From: Trifolium pratense
Taxonomy: Eukaryota; Streptophyta; Magnoliopsida; Fabales; Fabaceae
Direction: 5' to 3'
NCBI RefSeq assembly: GCF_020283565.1
Contig: NC_060064.1
Location: 5,416,001-5,480,000, forward strand
DNA length: 64,000 nucleotides
Position numbers and translations under genes: made by a program. The notes beneath the pieces are model-generated. The model was not told the origin of the DNA, ran no database searches, and was given only the letters and a program-made list of their open reading frames with translations. Shown here piece after piece: positions 22,373 through 36,500 of the stretch. Within the stretch, counting starts at the first letter, position 1. Every line of letters starts with the position of its first letter.

Positions 22373-22685
22373 CACAACATATATTCCCAATCAAAGATAT
22401 ATTGGTATGTATACCAAATTAAAATTTATGACACCAACCCATCTATCTTATCCCACCTATAAAAATTACAAAAATAATATACAACCTCAACCATATACCA
22501 TCAAATCCTAAGCTATATGTCTAAGAATTCAAATGGTTCTATGTAGGGTATAAACCTATACTAAAGTAAAATTTCTTCTTTCTCTTTACACTACAAATTT
22601 TTCAATACTCCCTTTCAAGAGAGTGTGATAAGAAGAAAGAAATTTCAGTTTCAACAACCACATTGCTCACCCTTCAATGTCTTAT

Positions 22686-25600
22686 TTATGCCACAAAATC
22701 TGATAACAATTGTGCAGCAAACCTTTTTGGGTTTTGCATGTTGATACTTTCATATTGAGGAGAGGAAGTGTTTATGGAACCAAACTCATTTGGTTCACTT
22801 ATGTCAATGCTTCTTCCTAGTTGAATGTTTTGGTTTGGTAGAAATGTTTGATGTTGATGATTTCCTTGTATTGAGTCAAGACCAAGAGTGAGTGAAACAC
22901 CATTACTTGAAAACCTTGGTGTAAATTGTTCTGAATCAAACCTACCAATATCACCAATTGGGTATTGTCCAAATCCACCCATGAAATTTGTTTGGTTTCC
23001 CATAAAAGAGTATCCATCTCTATTCTGTCTCTCATCACCAAATTTTATCTCATTATTTGCCTCATTGTGCTTAACATCAATGAAACTATTAGGATTATGG
23101 ATAAGTTCATGGTTCCTTGGTTTTTTAGGACTTGTTTGTGGTATACCTTCTAGTTCTGATGATCCAATGAAGCTGAATCCTCCTGATTGGTTTCTAACAT
23201 TTCCAACATGTGGTGATGTTTGTGGTCTAGAAACAGAAATTATTGATGTGTCTTGGCTTTGGGAAATGTCTTGTGTGGAATTGTAACCTTTAGGTTCTGT
23301 TTCAAGACCTTTCTCTTGAGGGGATGGCACTTTCATAGATGAATCTTCATTGCTCTTGCTTGATTTATCTTCTGATCCATTTAGTTCATTCTCCTTCATT
23401 TCCTCTAAGTACATTTCTTCAACCATTGGCTTCCAAAGCCTAACTCGAGCATTTATAAACCAATTTGAAACCTGTTATAATCCAAATTAAATTTTATTAA
23501 CATTTTGAATATGCCAAAAATTGCTCATAAGAGCAAAGAGTTAAAAACTAGTATTGATTACCTGACTCCTAGTAAGCCCTGTTTGTTTTGCAAGCATGTG
23601 CTTGTCTGAATCCTTGGGATAACTGAAACCAAATTCAGTAATATTAGCATACAATTTACAAGAGTTTAAAAACTATAGACACTTGAAATTCAAAACTTTT
23701 TAAATATACATGATATTTGTTGACTAAGATACGTGTTCAAAAACTAAGGCGTTGGGCTCAAGTGGTTAATGAGCTTCACCAAAGGACGGATTTCGGGAGA
23801 ACCCGGGATCGATTCTTGGGTGGAACAATTTTTTGATCAGACTTTACTTACCACGCGGCCGAACTCTGGATTATTAGGGTCACCTTCCCTTACGTATTAA
23901 TCATTCATTGAAGAATATATTCAGAGTCTTTGAAGTTAGAGTAAAAATTAGAAAAGTGTGCTTACGGGTGGAGGAAGTGTTCAAAGAGCCAAGCACGAAG
24001 AACAGAAACAGATCTTTCAGGCAATCCTCTTTGGGGTCTCCAAGCATTGTGCTGGATCATTCCCAACTGTTGTAGAGCGCGTTGTTGACGTAGTTGATGA
24101 TCAACATATTTAAGCCTTGAACCTTCAATTTTACCACCAAAGCAATCTTCTTCTCCTAAGCTCTTATTTGTAGCTTTAATTTGTCCTGTTATGGCATCTT
24201 TCAAACACCGAAATTGTTTCGAGATTGTTTGCAGGGCAAGAGCAGTGTATGTCCTCGCAGAACCAAGGCCGGCAGCTTGTTCGAATGAGGAGACCACAAC
24301 CTCCATTTGATGGTGATATTGTCTGTACCTTTGTTCCACCTTCAACCAACAAAATACAACAAAATCTCATCAACTAACTATATTCTAAGTTACCATTATT
24401 TTTCTTCTTTGAGTCACCAATTTAATATTTGAAATTGTATAGATTTCACAATGTCAAGAATGAATTCGTTTTATATCAACATTTTCACGATAGATTCTAT
24501 TTTTTATGCCATACCATTGATTTTAAAATATTGTATTAGAGTGGAATGTGGAAGTGCATGGACTCCTCTTGGCACTTTAAACAAGTTTTCTTTTGTGAGA
24601 AACCTTGCCTCATGTATTAGTTGAGGATTAGTTTAGGGATAGTCTCCCTAATTTTTGTTTTTTGTTTTTTTTTTGTTTTTTTAGGTGGGTAAGGTTTGGC
24701 CCCCACTTTGTAAAGTTTTTTTTTTAATTTTTAATATTAAATATGAGCAAAGAAATATAGGATTAGTGCTACTAGATGTATCTCTAATGTCTACTAATTA
24801 CTATGATGTCTTATAATGCTCTTAATTTACCTAAAAAAAATTATATAAAATGAGGGGATGTGACCAAATAGTGTATTTTTGTTGATTGTTGATATGAAAT
24901 CAATTTACACCTATAAAACATATCTTTTAAATCTTTGTATTTATTTTTTTATTTTTTTTAATGAAATTAACAAAATGTTAGAAATGATTTCTCACATTAT
25001 AGTCCATATTTATCATGAACTAAATTGATAGTCAATAGTTTTTGTATTTTCAATAGCATTATAAAGTTAATTTCTCTAATTTTAACTATTGAATTACTCA
25101 TCTTTTCAAAGGATAGATGATAGTACAAAACAAGAATATATAAATAGGGATTTGCGCCACCCACTATTATTGACTCTTCATAAAAATTTGACTTTTTTTT
25201 TGAGATTTGAGAGTCGATTATTTCTTGGGTAGTTGGGTCTTATTAAAACCATCATCATTCCGGTCATTCTCAATTAAGCGAAAAATAATTGGTCGGACAC
25301 AATCTCAAATATATATCATTTAATTATTTAAAAAATATGTATTTTTCTTTTTCTATTTTCTTCTTTTTATGTAAGAGTGTGACCTTTTCCAATTAAATAT
25401 CTAAATGAGTCTTGATTGTACACAATTATACATCTAATAGTAAGTAGTATTTCATTATCAAATTGAGCTTCCAATTATAATGGGTTACCAAAGAGCTTCC
25501 TCCTAATAGAATTAAGTAAGAAACTTAAGACTTAAGTACCCAACAGATGACCTAATTACTGTGTCTCTAATACCATTAATGGAGCACTATTAAATGGTAA

Positions 25601-27652
25601 TTACCTATTAAATTTAAATAGACAGAGATCAAAAAATTCTTCTACAGTCACAAAATTTTGTTTATATATATTATTTTAGTCACCCTTATATATTTGAAAA
25701 AGTGTGGAATAAAAACCAAATTAAATAATATATACTTTTGTAGATGTGATTAAATAGTATGTTCAAATAATTGTGTCGGTCTAAATATTTTTCATAGATA
25801 AATACTAGCTCAATTAAATGTCAATTCACATAATTACTTGCAATAGTACCCGTACGTGTACTCTCTCTTACAATTTATATGGTCCACGCACGTACCATTT
25901 ACTGTGGTAAAATCCAGTGATTACATAGCTCAGGCTAAAAACAAATTATTTGAGTGATTGATAGGTCAGAGAACAAATATCCACTCTATTAAAAAATAAG
26001 TGTCATAATTGTAACCAAATTTTTTGTTGTTGTCATAATTCCATTTTCATGTAAAATTTTAACCATCATTATAAATTGAACATCTTATATATATAAAAAA
26101 ATAGTCAAAATAAGTGAAATGAGTAGTCATGTGTCAAATTGTGAAATTAATTTGAGAGGGAACAAATTTTGCGTGAAAATTTGCGTCGGAACAACATTTA
26201 TCTTTTAAAAAAAAACAAAAAATGACATCGAGTCTAAGTTATACTTTGAAGAATTGTGGGTAATTTATAATCAATGAATTCAATTATTCAGGTGACTAAA
26301 TTTGTAAGTGGTATCTACAAATTAACTTTACTTTGCTTTCAAATTTATGTATGTGATTAATTTTTATTAGTTGTTGGGTAAACTATTCACAATTGTCTAT
26401 GTGAGTTTAACTCAGTTAATAGAAACACCATATTATAGTATATATATGCAAAGACGAGAGTCCGAATTTCGGATACTCCAATTATTCATCTCAATAGTAT
26501 AATTTTTAATCAGGCTATTTAAAAATAAAAAAACTAACCACAAGTTTTTAAAAAAATATAATTTAGAAAAAATCAAATATTTTTTTTATATGCTAGAAAA
26601 AATCAAATATAAATGGTGGGTACAAGTGAAACCACTTAAATACTCCAATGATAGAAAAATGGGTTAGACATACTTTTAGTAGCATTGGATTTTCATTCAT
26701 TGCATTGCATGATAAATCAATGAAAGCAAGATACGTCATAAGTGTAACAATTCTTCCACTTTAGCAAGAAGAAAAAAAATGACATAGTCTTAATTAATTA
26801 ACTCGTGCAAAATTAATCACTTAATCAAAAAAGTTAAAAAAAAAAATGAAATACCTCATCAAGCATGGTAATTAGCTTAGCTTTCTTCATCTGTATTTCT
26901 TGTCTCTCCGCCGTTGATAGCTCAGTGCTACGCTTCCCACTTCCCTCCCCACCACCAACAGTTGATCCATCTCCTCCACTTCCAACTCCCGACGACTCTC
27001 CGATCACCTTATTCAATCCACCACTCTTCTTTCCCAATTCAACACCAACATTAACATTCACAACCTCTTCTAAAAGCTCGTGCGCCGCCCTCAAATACTT
27101 CGAACTCAAAACCTGAATCCCTGAATTCCCATTGTTATTAGTAGTAACACCAGAAGCCGGCGTTGATGGCGACCCACCAGACATAGCAGCACCCTCTCGA
27201 AATGACATAAACCGTGCTGGCTGTGAAGAGAGGGTTAAATTCAGTCCTTGTTGAGCGCGTGGTGTTTCACGCGCCGCTGTATTTGGGTCAATTGTGTTCC
27301 ACTGATTGTACTGCATGTGAGGAAGGAAGCCATGCAAGGAAGGTACAACGTCATGGTGGTGCGCGTGGATTTGGTGTTGGTTTCCGAGAGGGATGCCAAC
27401 GAATTGTTGTGTGTTGGATGGTGGCGCGTGAGGTGAGAAGGAGTTGTTTTCTGTAGTTGTTGAGTTGAGAAAAACAAAGTTACCGGCAGCGGCGGAGGCA
27501 TGAGTAGGCTGTTGAGCTTGCTGTTGTTGTGAGTTGTCTGAATATTGCATATAGCTTGGATTCATTAGAACAAGTGTTTGAAGTCCGTCGGCGCCACCGC
27601 CGCCGCCACCACTTGATTGGATTTCAGAATTACCATGAAAGTATGCTGCCAT
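22686..27652 (-). CDS. BLH1-like: BEL1-like TALE homeodomain transcription factor
   Basis: Four coding exons on the minus strand: 27652-26855, 24339-23966, 23622-23562 and 23471-22686, all with GT-AG introns. Total 672 residues. The N-terminus [12 protein letters not shown] and [14 protein letters not shown] match Arabidopsis BLH1. The SKY box ([15 protein letters not shown]) is near residues 183-200. The BELL domain ([39 protein letters not shown]) is around 260-330. The three-residue-extended homeodomain is at ~366-428 ([45 protein letters not shown]). ZIBEL-like motifs are GLNLTLSS in the N-terminal half and VSLTLGL near 602-608. Family members pair with KNOX proteins in the nucleus to control meristem and organ development; BLH1 also acts in ABA/seed responses (family knowledge). 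Exon 3 (61 bp) lies wholly inside the homeodomain, the usual BELL arrangement. The 2.5-kb intron 1 shows no transposon I recognise. Confidence 0.95.
23745..23885 (+). mobile_element. SINE, family A, copy 2, inside intron 2 of the BEL1-like gene
   Basis: Contains GGGCTCAAGTGGTTAATGAG (A-box-like), GGGATCGATTCTTGGG (B-box-like) and the tail ACCACGCGGCCGAACTCTGG. It closely matches the inverse of 1555-1690. It is antisense to the host gene and occupies about 40% of the 343-bp intron (23623-23965) without disturbing either splice site. Confidence 0.7.
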
Positions 27653-27696
27653 TGGTGTCTTTATTTTTTGAGTAAAAATATGATGTTTGTTACTTC

Positions 27697-28860
27697 ACTG
27701 AAATGAAAAGAGAGACAAGTACGTTAATTAGTTACAATAACCTTTCATACTTCAAATCCAACACACACAACACAACATAAACCACATGTTTCAACACAAC
27801 ATAAATAGAACACAAACAAGTACATACACAAACACATGCAATTGTATAATTTTGTTTTCTTTTTTACTATTAAATCGAATTCAGTACTTCCAAGTTTACA
27901 ACACACACTCTGCACATAAATCACTCGAATTAGGCCTCGAGTTTCAATTGTAAGCAACTAGCACCGTACCTTCGGCTTTACGATGAATCTATATATAGAT
28001 CAACACATTGAAGTGATGAATCTACAAATCAAGTTTGAGATTCATTTCTTCTTAATTTTTTGCATGTTTTTTCATGAAATTATCATATAGAGATACCTTA
28101 AAAATTGCAAGAAGAAGAAGAAGAAGGAAGAAAAAGAAATAGATGAAGCCTTTGTATAAAAAAAAAATAAAGAAAAGAGAAGAGATAATTGATTTTATAA
28201 TATACTTTGTATATTATATAGTTCATAATATTAAATATATATATATGTTACTACATAGATGGTGTGACGAATATTGAAAAGCACACGTGCTTCATGATCT
28301 TGTAACTGGAAAGAAAAGAAGAATTTAGAATTAGAAATGACCCAAAATTAACCTATGAGAAACAGAATTTGGACACACAGAGAAATTAACATAGACAAAC
28401 CACACGAACGCACAAGCTAGCACAGTTACTCTCACCTATCAAAGTAAGTAACATATAACATAGCAAGAACACATCAAATCAAAAGCACTTATATGTATAT
28501 TTTTAGATCAATCATAACCACATGTCAACATGTATATCAAATCTATCTAACTATATAAAAAAAGATAATTTTTTTTATATATATATAAAATGATTATCAA
28601 AGACTTAAGAAAAAGATTGTATTTTTAAATATATGAAATTATGGGGCAGGGGGAAATTAATTGATTTTATGAAAACAATGAAGTTTAGTTAAATTTTACC
28701 TGAGAATAGATGAGTTGTTGATTTGACCCTCATCTTTTTAAATCATTTGATGCAAGCCAAGCATAAACAAAGCAAACTTTGATGAGTAACAGAGAGAACT
28801 TTTGAGGGAAAAAGAAAGAGAGAGTGAGAGAGAGAGAATGGATTTTTTTTTTTTTTTTGT
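27697..28860 (-). promoter_or_regulatory. 5' UTR exon and leader intron of the BEL1-like gene
   Basis: On the minus strand a splice donor CTCAG|GTAAAA ends a leader exon at 28700. A matching acceptor TTTCATTTCAG|TGAAGT resumes at 27697, 45 bp before the start codon. The leader intron is ~1.0 kb (28699-27698). The first exon probably begins in the GA/CT-rich stretch near 28800-28850. Leader introns of this kind are common in BELL genes. The transcription start was not determined. Confidence 0.6.
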
Positions 28861-29670
28861 GAGCTTAGAAATCTATATAATGAAAATGCAATCAAGATGT
28901 GTCAGAAGATACAAACAGCTGAAAAACGAGGAAACGTCTCCTTCTATAATGCTTAATTAATTAATTAATTTTATTTATTTTTTATTTTTGTGTTTAATTA
29001 GAAAAAGAAAAAAGGAGGATGATGATGGACAAGAAAACGGGTGGAGGGATCTGATTGCTCAATTCTCTCTATTAAATATCTCTTTGTCGTTTTCTATAAT
29101 TTTCAATTTTTTTTTTCTTATTAACTTATTTGGGAATTTTTTGTGGTTGGATGCCTGAGTTTGAAGATAAAGCAATTAAATTTCTAAGGAATACAGAACC
29201 AACCACCGTAACACCAACTTTAATGCTTTCATTGCTCAAAATATATTTTCTCCAATTTATTTCCTTCACATATTTGCAATTATTGTTTTTAAATTTCTAT
29301 CTGATTTAAAAATCGATTAATTCAGGAGACACTAATTTCGCTACATATGAACTAGCGGAGAGTTCATTTAAAATCAGAGTTTAGCTCCATATATGTATCC
29401 GTCTAATACAACAAGTTACAAAGTTCAAACTTTTTTTTTTTTTACTAATGAAAAAGTTCAAACTTAATTTTTTTAAAAAAGTACATGTTGGAACAACTAG
29501 TAACAAAAGAAAAGAATAACGAAAACAAACGATACTGAACACACAAAAGTTTGATAACAGAGTTTTTCAGGTGGCGGGTACGTCTTCGACTGTTGAATTC
29601 AGCACAACACGTTTCTATTAAATGAATGAATGAATTAGAGTTTCAATATTACCAACAATATTTATAATAA
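28861..29670. other. Upstream region of the BEL1-like gene
   Basis: AT-rich with TAATTAATTAATTAATT near 28952-28970 and CTCTCTATTAAATATCTC near 29063. No distinct TATA box could be tied to a start site. No gene. Confidence 0.4.
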
Positions 29671-29679
29671 TAATAATAA

Positions 29680-30077
29680 GAGTCAGGATCCGTTGACACC
29701 AACTAGTTTGACACCAAATGTTACACCTCTCAATAACGTTTTAACCGATATAAATTTTATAAAATCCACCGTTGGATTGAAAGTTTACATCATATAGATC
29801 ATTTGTGTAAAATTTCAAATAAATCCAAAATCATTTGATATGCTATTGAGACACATAAAGATTAACGGCATTTAAAAAAATACAAAAACCGTTAATTTTG
29901 ATGTATCTCAATAACATATCAAATGATTTTGGATTTATTTGAAATTTTACACAAATGATCTATATGATGTAAACTTTCAATCCAACGGTGGATTTTATAA
30001 AATTTATATCGGTTAAAACGTTATTGAGAGGTGTAACATTTGGTGTCAAACTAGTTGGTGTCAACGGATCCTGACTC
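29680..30077. mobile_element. Long fold-back Mutator-type MITE (398 bp)
   Basis: The two halves are inverse copies. The first 163 bp of each arm match perfectly and pairing continues with few mismatches to ~188 bp, leaving only a short loop near 29870-29890. The ends are GAGTCAGGATCCGTTGACAC and its exact inverse. A 9-bp duplication TAATAATAA flanks it at 29671-29679 and 30078-30086 (inside a TAA-rich run, so slightly less decisive). It lies ~0.8 kb upstream of the BEL1-like leader exon. A transcript through it would form a near-perfect hairpin. Confidence 0.85.
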
Positions 30078-30086
30078 TAATAATAA

Positions 30087-32970
30087 TTCCATTCACTTCG
30101 CTCTATCATCAGCTCCTGGACCGACTCCAACCTCATACTAATGCGTATGAACCATACTCAATAGCACACTATAAAATCTCAAATCTTAACATATTCTTAT
30201 ATTTTCTTTCTTGTAAGGTACACCATTACATATATCTCTGGTAAACAATGATTACACATTTAGTTAGTTATGATTTATTTACTATATATAAATATGTAAA
30301 AGATACTAACACTAGTTTGTTTTTCCTATTGATTGATTATATAAGTTTTATTTATAATCAACACTCTCATTATTAATACTATTTGTTATATTATTTTATA
30401 GTTTTTCTTATATTTAATTTGATCTTAAATATAAATAAAAGTTAAAAAATATATAATTTAAATTTAAAACAAATATGTTTTGACTTTTTTTATATTTGAG
30501 AAAAGAAAAAATATGAGTCTTTTTTTAAAATAGTAATAATTACTATTCACTATTCAGTATATGATTTAACAGGTTAAAAGTATAATTGGAAAAAAGAGAA
30601 AAGAAAAAGAGGGTTTTGACAAAAGCAAGGGGTCCCAATCAAGTGCATGTATGATGTGTATATGAATCATGACTCATGAGCCCCTAAATAAGTGGTCCCA
30701 AATACCTTGGCTCTCATGCATCACACATATACTTGCAGACATCACCACAGCATAATTATTCAATAAAATTAAAAATTGTGGGTCTAGAAACTTTCTTATA
30801 TTATTAATATTTCTACTTTAATTTGTTGTCTTATCCTAAAAAACCCCTAATTTCAAAATCTTATCTCTTTAATCAATTTTTGACAACACCCAAAGGATAA
30901 CTTACTTAACTTATATGTGTAACAAATAAAATAGAATAACCATTGAGTAGGAAAAAAATGTACAAGGAAGGAAATAATAACCCACTCATGATCAATAAGT
31001 AATTAATTAAATAATTAATAATAAACCCTTTCAAGGTTGTTTGAGGTAATCCCATCATTTGCATGGAAAGACATGGTATATTAAAATTGAGAATTTCTAC
31101 ATCACAAAATAGTTTTCAATCACAATCAACAAGTAACTATTATTGTGTAAGAATGAGCAGTGACAAATTTTAGGCATGTGATGTTAATAGGACTAAAATT
31201 TTGGAAGTGAGGGACAATATTCTTCATGTAGCTATAAGGGTATAAATAATCCATCAAGAAAGCAATACACAATATTGGTAGGCGCTATTTAATAGTACTA
31301 TTTATATATATGGTCTTTTATAATTTATATTTATTCACAACACAAGGTGTCATTCTCATTGAGATCAATGTCAATTTATTTCATATAAATAAATATACTA
31401 CTTGGGTGCATTTGGATTCTTTCATGAAAATTGAAAACTCTATGGAACTTTTTGTTCTTAATATATTTGGTTTCAGTTTTCACAGTTAGAGTAAAAGCAT
31501 ATTGGATCTATAACATATACTGACACTATGAAAACGAGAGTAAAAAGGTTGTGCTCATCATTTACTCGTGAATATTCATATGTCAGAAGCATTGATAGTT
31601 ACTGGCTAGTGTACTATTTTTGTTGTTGGTGTTGACAATTACTATACTAGTAGTTACTAGTGTACTTGATATAAACCTTAAAGTTGAAAGCAATGTTTTA
31701 AAAATCAAAGAAGATCTATAACACTTTTAGATCATGCATGGTTTAACAATTCAATAAATTAAACTACAATTGAATTGGAGTAACTAGTAGTATTTCTGAA
31801 GTACTAGTCAACAAAATTAAATATGGTATATATATTTTTGAATTTGTGTACTTAATATTTTAAAAACATAAAATATTATTTTTAATATAAAATTTACCTT
31901 TGAATCGTCTTAACTAATATCGAAGTTGAAATTGATTTAATTAAGTTCTACGTCAGAAACAAATATTTGAGTTATCGTATTCACATGAAATCGTGTGATA
32001 TTTAAAACCGTTCAACAATTAAGAACTTGAATCAGCCCAGTCATGTCAAGTACATGAAACTTGAACAAAATTAAGAAAGTCAACCAATTGGAATAGAATT
32101 GTTTGTAATTGTTGTATGTGAATTATCAACACATCTTGTGTGTTCCTAAATCTCCAAAGTCACACAATGGTCTATTAGGTGTTCCTTTAACAAGTAATTC
32201 CATTCTCTGCACCCATAACTTCAATGCACCAAAATTGTGTGCAATCATATGTTACTCAACAAGTGAGTATCATGATCTTCTAATTCAAATAAAAACACAC
32301 CAAAGTGCTTATGGCGTGAAGTACACGCCTTGCATCTTAGGATGATGACATAATAAAAACACTTTGATAAATATAAGAGGTATTAGAATAAATATATATA
32401 TTAATGTTAATCTTAATCATTCAAATTCTTGATATGAAAAAGCCAATGTTAATTTGTTCCCTTGGGGAATTGTAAAAGCCAATAACATATGATCTACAAG
32501 CTTAAGTTTAATCTTCTATGTTGAGAGTTACTTTGTACATCAACTAAGTTTCTCATCAATATACAAGCTTAGATTGATGTAGAATATTCATTGTATATCC
32601 TCTCTTAGAGAGGTAGAAATCTCGAGGTGAAAACTTTGAATACTATATATATTCATTGATTATATAGTGAAGTTAAATATCCTTTTGAGTATAGAGGGCA
32701 AAATCACTAAGTTAACGATGGACCGGACTAACTGACCATTTTGATAGTAAACCAATACAAAAATATCTACTCATTTCTCTCCTTCATTATCTATCTGTTT
32801 TAGTTTTGATTATATATATTTTTTATGATTTAATTTCAACTATATTGTGTTTAGATTAATATCATGTAAAATTCATATTTTTTAAATGTATTTATCTTTT
32901 TATATATGGTCATTTCTATATTATAAATTAAATACATCAATTTTTATTAAATCATTTTTTTTATAAAAGT
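30087..32970. other. Intergenic stretch without recognisable genes
   Basis: About 2.9 kb of AT-rich DNA. No domain-bearing frame, no complete transposon ends and no RNA gene were seen. It separates the BEL1-like gene from the copia element. Confidence 0.45.
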
Positions 32971-33489
32971 TGTTGGCGCAGCAAGAAGCACTCACACACA
33001 CACTTGAATCACAGCAGGCTTGCAAATCACACACACTCTGCACAGGCTCAGGCTTGCCAATGAGCACAGTTGCAGGTTCACAACTTTTGCAAGCTTTGAT
33101 CAAATTGAATGGAAAAGAATGAAGAAGAATTGATGATATGAATGTGTTGAAGAAGATGATAAAATGTAGAGAAAAAGAGAGTTTTTATTCATCCACTTGG
33201 GGCACAAAAGAAAGGGTTACATCCACTAATTGATGCATCTAATGCATTTATACTTTGCTTGACACACCAAGCAATTACAATCAAAAATTAAAACTAACCC
33301 CTAATAAACTCTCTAACTAACTCTAGAGACACTTCTAACTAACCACAATGGTTTGTTAGCTTAACTAACTAACAAACTAACCAATTACTTGCCACCTAAG
33401 CTATTGGTTGTAACAAACTTATGTTTACTTACTCAACAAGTAACAACTTAGAGATATGAATTACACAATGAATTTCACAAAATTCAACA
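32971..33489 (-). repeat. 3' LTR of the copia element
   Basis: 519 bp; on the minus strand it starts TGTTGAATTTTGTG and ends GCTGCGCCAACA, the canonical TG...CA. A TATA box (TATAAAT) sits at 33246-33252. Compared with the 5' LTR it differs at four sites near 33069, 33242, 33304 and 33433. Confidence 0.95.
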
Positions 33490-33500
33490 CTCCCCCTTAA
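33490..33500 (-). promoter_or_regulatory. Polypurine tract of the copia element
   Basis: TTAAGGGGGAG directly precedes the 3' LTR. The polyprotein stop codon TAA (33497-33499) lies inside it, so coding and priming functions overlap. Confidence 0.85.
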
Positions 33501-36500
33501 TTCATACTCTCTAAGGATCTTATGCACATCAAGCCTTTCAACCTTAAGAAGGTTTCCACTGTCACAGCCTTGGTTAGCACATCTGCAATCTGCAGCTCTG
33601 TCCTGCAGTGTTCTAGCTTGAGCCTTCCATTGCTTACCTGCTCTCTCAGATAATGGAATCTCATTTCTATATGCTTGCTCCTGCCATGAGCCACTGGATT
33701 CTTAGCCAAATTAATTGCAGATAGGTTGTCAACTTTGAGTGTTACTGAACTACACTCCACATTGCTTATCTCTGTGATCAAATTGCTTAACCAAACACCT
33801 TGACAAGCACTTAGGGAAGCAGCAATGTATTCAGCTTCACAAGTAGACAGAGCTACCACTGGTTCTTTCCTTGAGCACCATGAAATTGGTGCACCACCAT
33901 ACAGAAAGATGTAGCCAGCTGTGGATTTTCTGTCATCCTTGTCTCCACACCAATTTGAATCAGTGTATCCAACCAAATCAAAGTTGCTTCCATCTGGTGT
34001 TTGAAAAACAATTCCATTGTCTAGTGTCCCTTTAATGTACCTTAAGATTCTCTTTGCTGCAGACAAATGAGACATCTTAGGCCTTTCCATGTATCTACTG
34101 ACTATGCCAACACTATAGGCTATATCAGGCCTAGTGTTGCATAGATACCTCAAAGATCCAATGAGTCTTTTGTACTCAGTTGAATCCACATCTCTTTCAT
34201 CTGTTTCTTTAGTCAACTGAAGCCTTGGTTCTGATGGAGTAAGTGCTGGATTGCATTTATCCATTTCAAACCTCTTCAAAATCTCACTTGCATACTTTCT
34301 CTGATGCAATATTAAGCCTTCACTAGTTTTCTGAAATTCAATCCCTAAGAAATATGAAATGTGACCAAGGTCAACCATTTCAAATTCCTTCATCATGTCC
34401 ACTTTGAATTTGCTGATTTGAGCCTCATTGCTTCCAGTAATTAACAGATCATCAACATATAGGCACAGTAAAATTGTATCACTGGTTGCAGACTTCATCA
34501 CATACACTCCATGCTCAGTTATACATTTACTGAAGCCAATATCACTCAAAAATCTGTCTATTCTTTTGTTCCAGGCCCTTGGAGCTTGCTTAAGCCCATA
34601 CAGTGCTTTGTTCAGCTTGTATACCTTTGATTCATTTTCTTTATCTATGAACCCTGGTGGTTGAACCACATATACTTCCTCTTCAAGTGGACCATTCAGA
34701 AAAGCACATTTTACATCCATTTGATGCATTGACCATCTATTGTAATGTGCTAATGCAGTCACTAACCTTATTGTCTCCATTCTAGCAACTGGAGCAAACA
34801 CCTCATTGAAGTCTATTCCTTCTTTCTGCAGGAAGCCTTTCACTACTAGCCTTGCCTTATGCCTTGTTATTTCACCTTTAGGGTTCACTTTCACCTTGTA
34901 AACCCACTTCACACCAATTACTTTCTTATCATCTGGAAGGTTAACTAACTTCCAAGTGTTGTTTCTTTCTATTGACTCAATTTCTTCATTCATAGCAGCT
35001 AGCCATTTCTCATCTTTTACTGCATCTTCAAAGTTCACTGGTTCAGTTTCTACATTGAATGCCAAGTGAACTAAATCACCCTCAGTAGTGATCTCATTAT
35101 CTCTTGTAATGATGCAGTCATTGAGTCTTACTGATGGAACTCTGGCCCTTGTTGATCTTCTCAGTTCATTGTCACTAGCAGCTTCTTCTGTCACTACTTG
35201 ATCATTATCAAACACAATGCTTACTGAATCTTTTCTTTTGTTATTTGACCAGTCCCATTCTTTCAACTCATCTATGATAACATCTCTACTAATAACTATA
35301 GACTTGCTTATAGGATTGTAGAGTCTGTATCCACCAGTTGAATGATATCCAACCATTATCATCATTTCACTCTTGTCATCTAGCTTTCTTCTTGTCTGAT
35401 CAGGAATGTGTCTATAAGCTATAGAACCAAACACCTTCAAATGACTCACATTAGGTTTGTTCCCAGACCAGCATTCTTCAGGAGTTACATTGTTTAATCT
35501 TTTGGTAGGACATCTGTTAAGCACATAGCAGGCAGTGTTCACTGCTTCACCCCACAATTCCTTTGGTAAATGCTTACCTTTAAGCATGCATCTTACCATA
35601 TTCATTATGGTTCTATTCCTTCTCTCAGCACTTCCATTCTGTTGAGGTGTATAGGGTGGTATCACTTCATGAATAATGCCTTCTGCTTCACAAAATTCAG
35701 TGAATTCACCTGACACATATTCACCTCCCCCATCAGTCTTTAACACTTTCAGCTCATGACCACTTTGCTTTTCAACCATAGACTTGAATCTCTTAAAAAC
35801 ATTAAACACTTCACTTTTCTTGTTGATAAGATAAGTCCATAGTTTTCTGCTGTAATCATCAACAAATGATACAAAGTATCTATTTCCACCTGTTGAATCA
35901 ACTTGCATTGGTCCACATACATCAGAGTAGATCACTTCCAATACACACTTGGTTCTACTCATCACATGCTTATTGAAGCTGTCTCTGTGTTGCTTGGACT
36001 GTACACAATCTTCACATATTTCATTTGGAATTTGAATTTTAGGCAAGCCAGATACCATGTGCTTACTATGCATCATGTTTAAATCTCTAAAATTCAAGTG
36101 TCCAAATCTATAATGCCAATTCCAATCATCTTTCTCTACTGCTGTAGCCAGACACTTATGATCCAATACATTGAGTTCAATTTTGAAAGTCCTATTTTTT
36201 GACATTGGAGCTTTCAAAATTAACTTTCTGTTTGAATCCATTAATCTCATCATATTGTCTTCTATGGCTATCTTATAATTCTTCTCTAGCAGTTGGCCTA
36301 TGCTAAGAAGGTTGCATTTCATACCTGGTATATAGAGTACATCATTGATGAAGGCTTCATCACCATTCTTGCTTCTGATGCACACAACTCCTACACCTTC
36401 TGAGTTCAATGTGCTATCATTTGCAAATTTCACCTTGTTTTTGTGTGATTGGTTGAAGCTGGTAAACCAATCCTTTCTTCCTGTCATGTGTGTTGAACAG

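Noticed and set aside
22888..23286. 132-codon plus-strand frame opposite the BEL1-like last exon
   Set aside because: Shadow of the minus-strand coding exon; no independent support.
23745..23885. tRNA gene
   Set aside because: A- and B-box-like motifs exist but no cloverleaf or acceptor stem can be built; it is a dispersed SINE.
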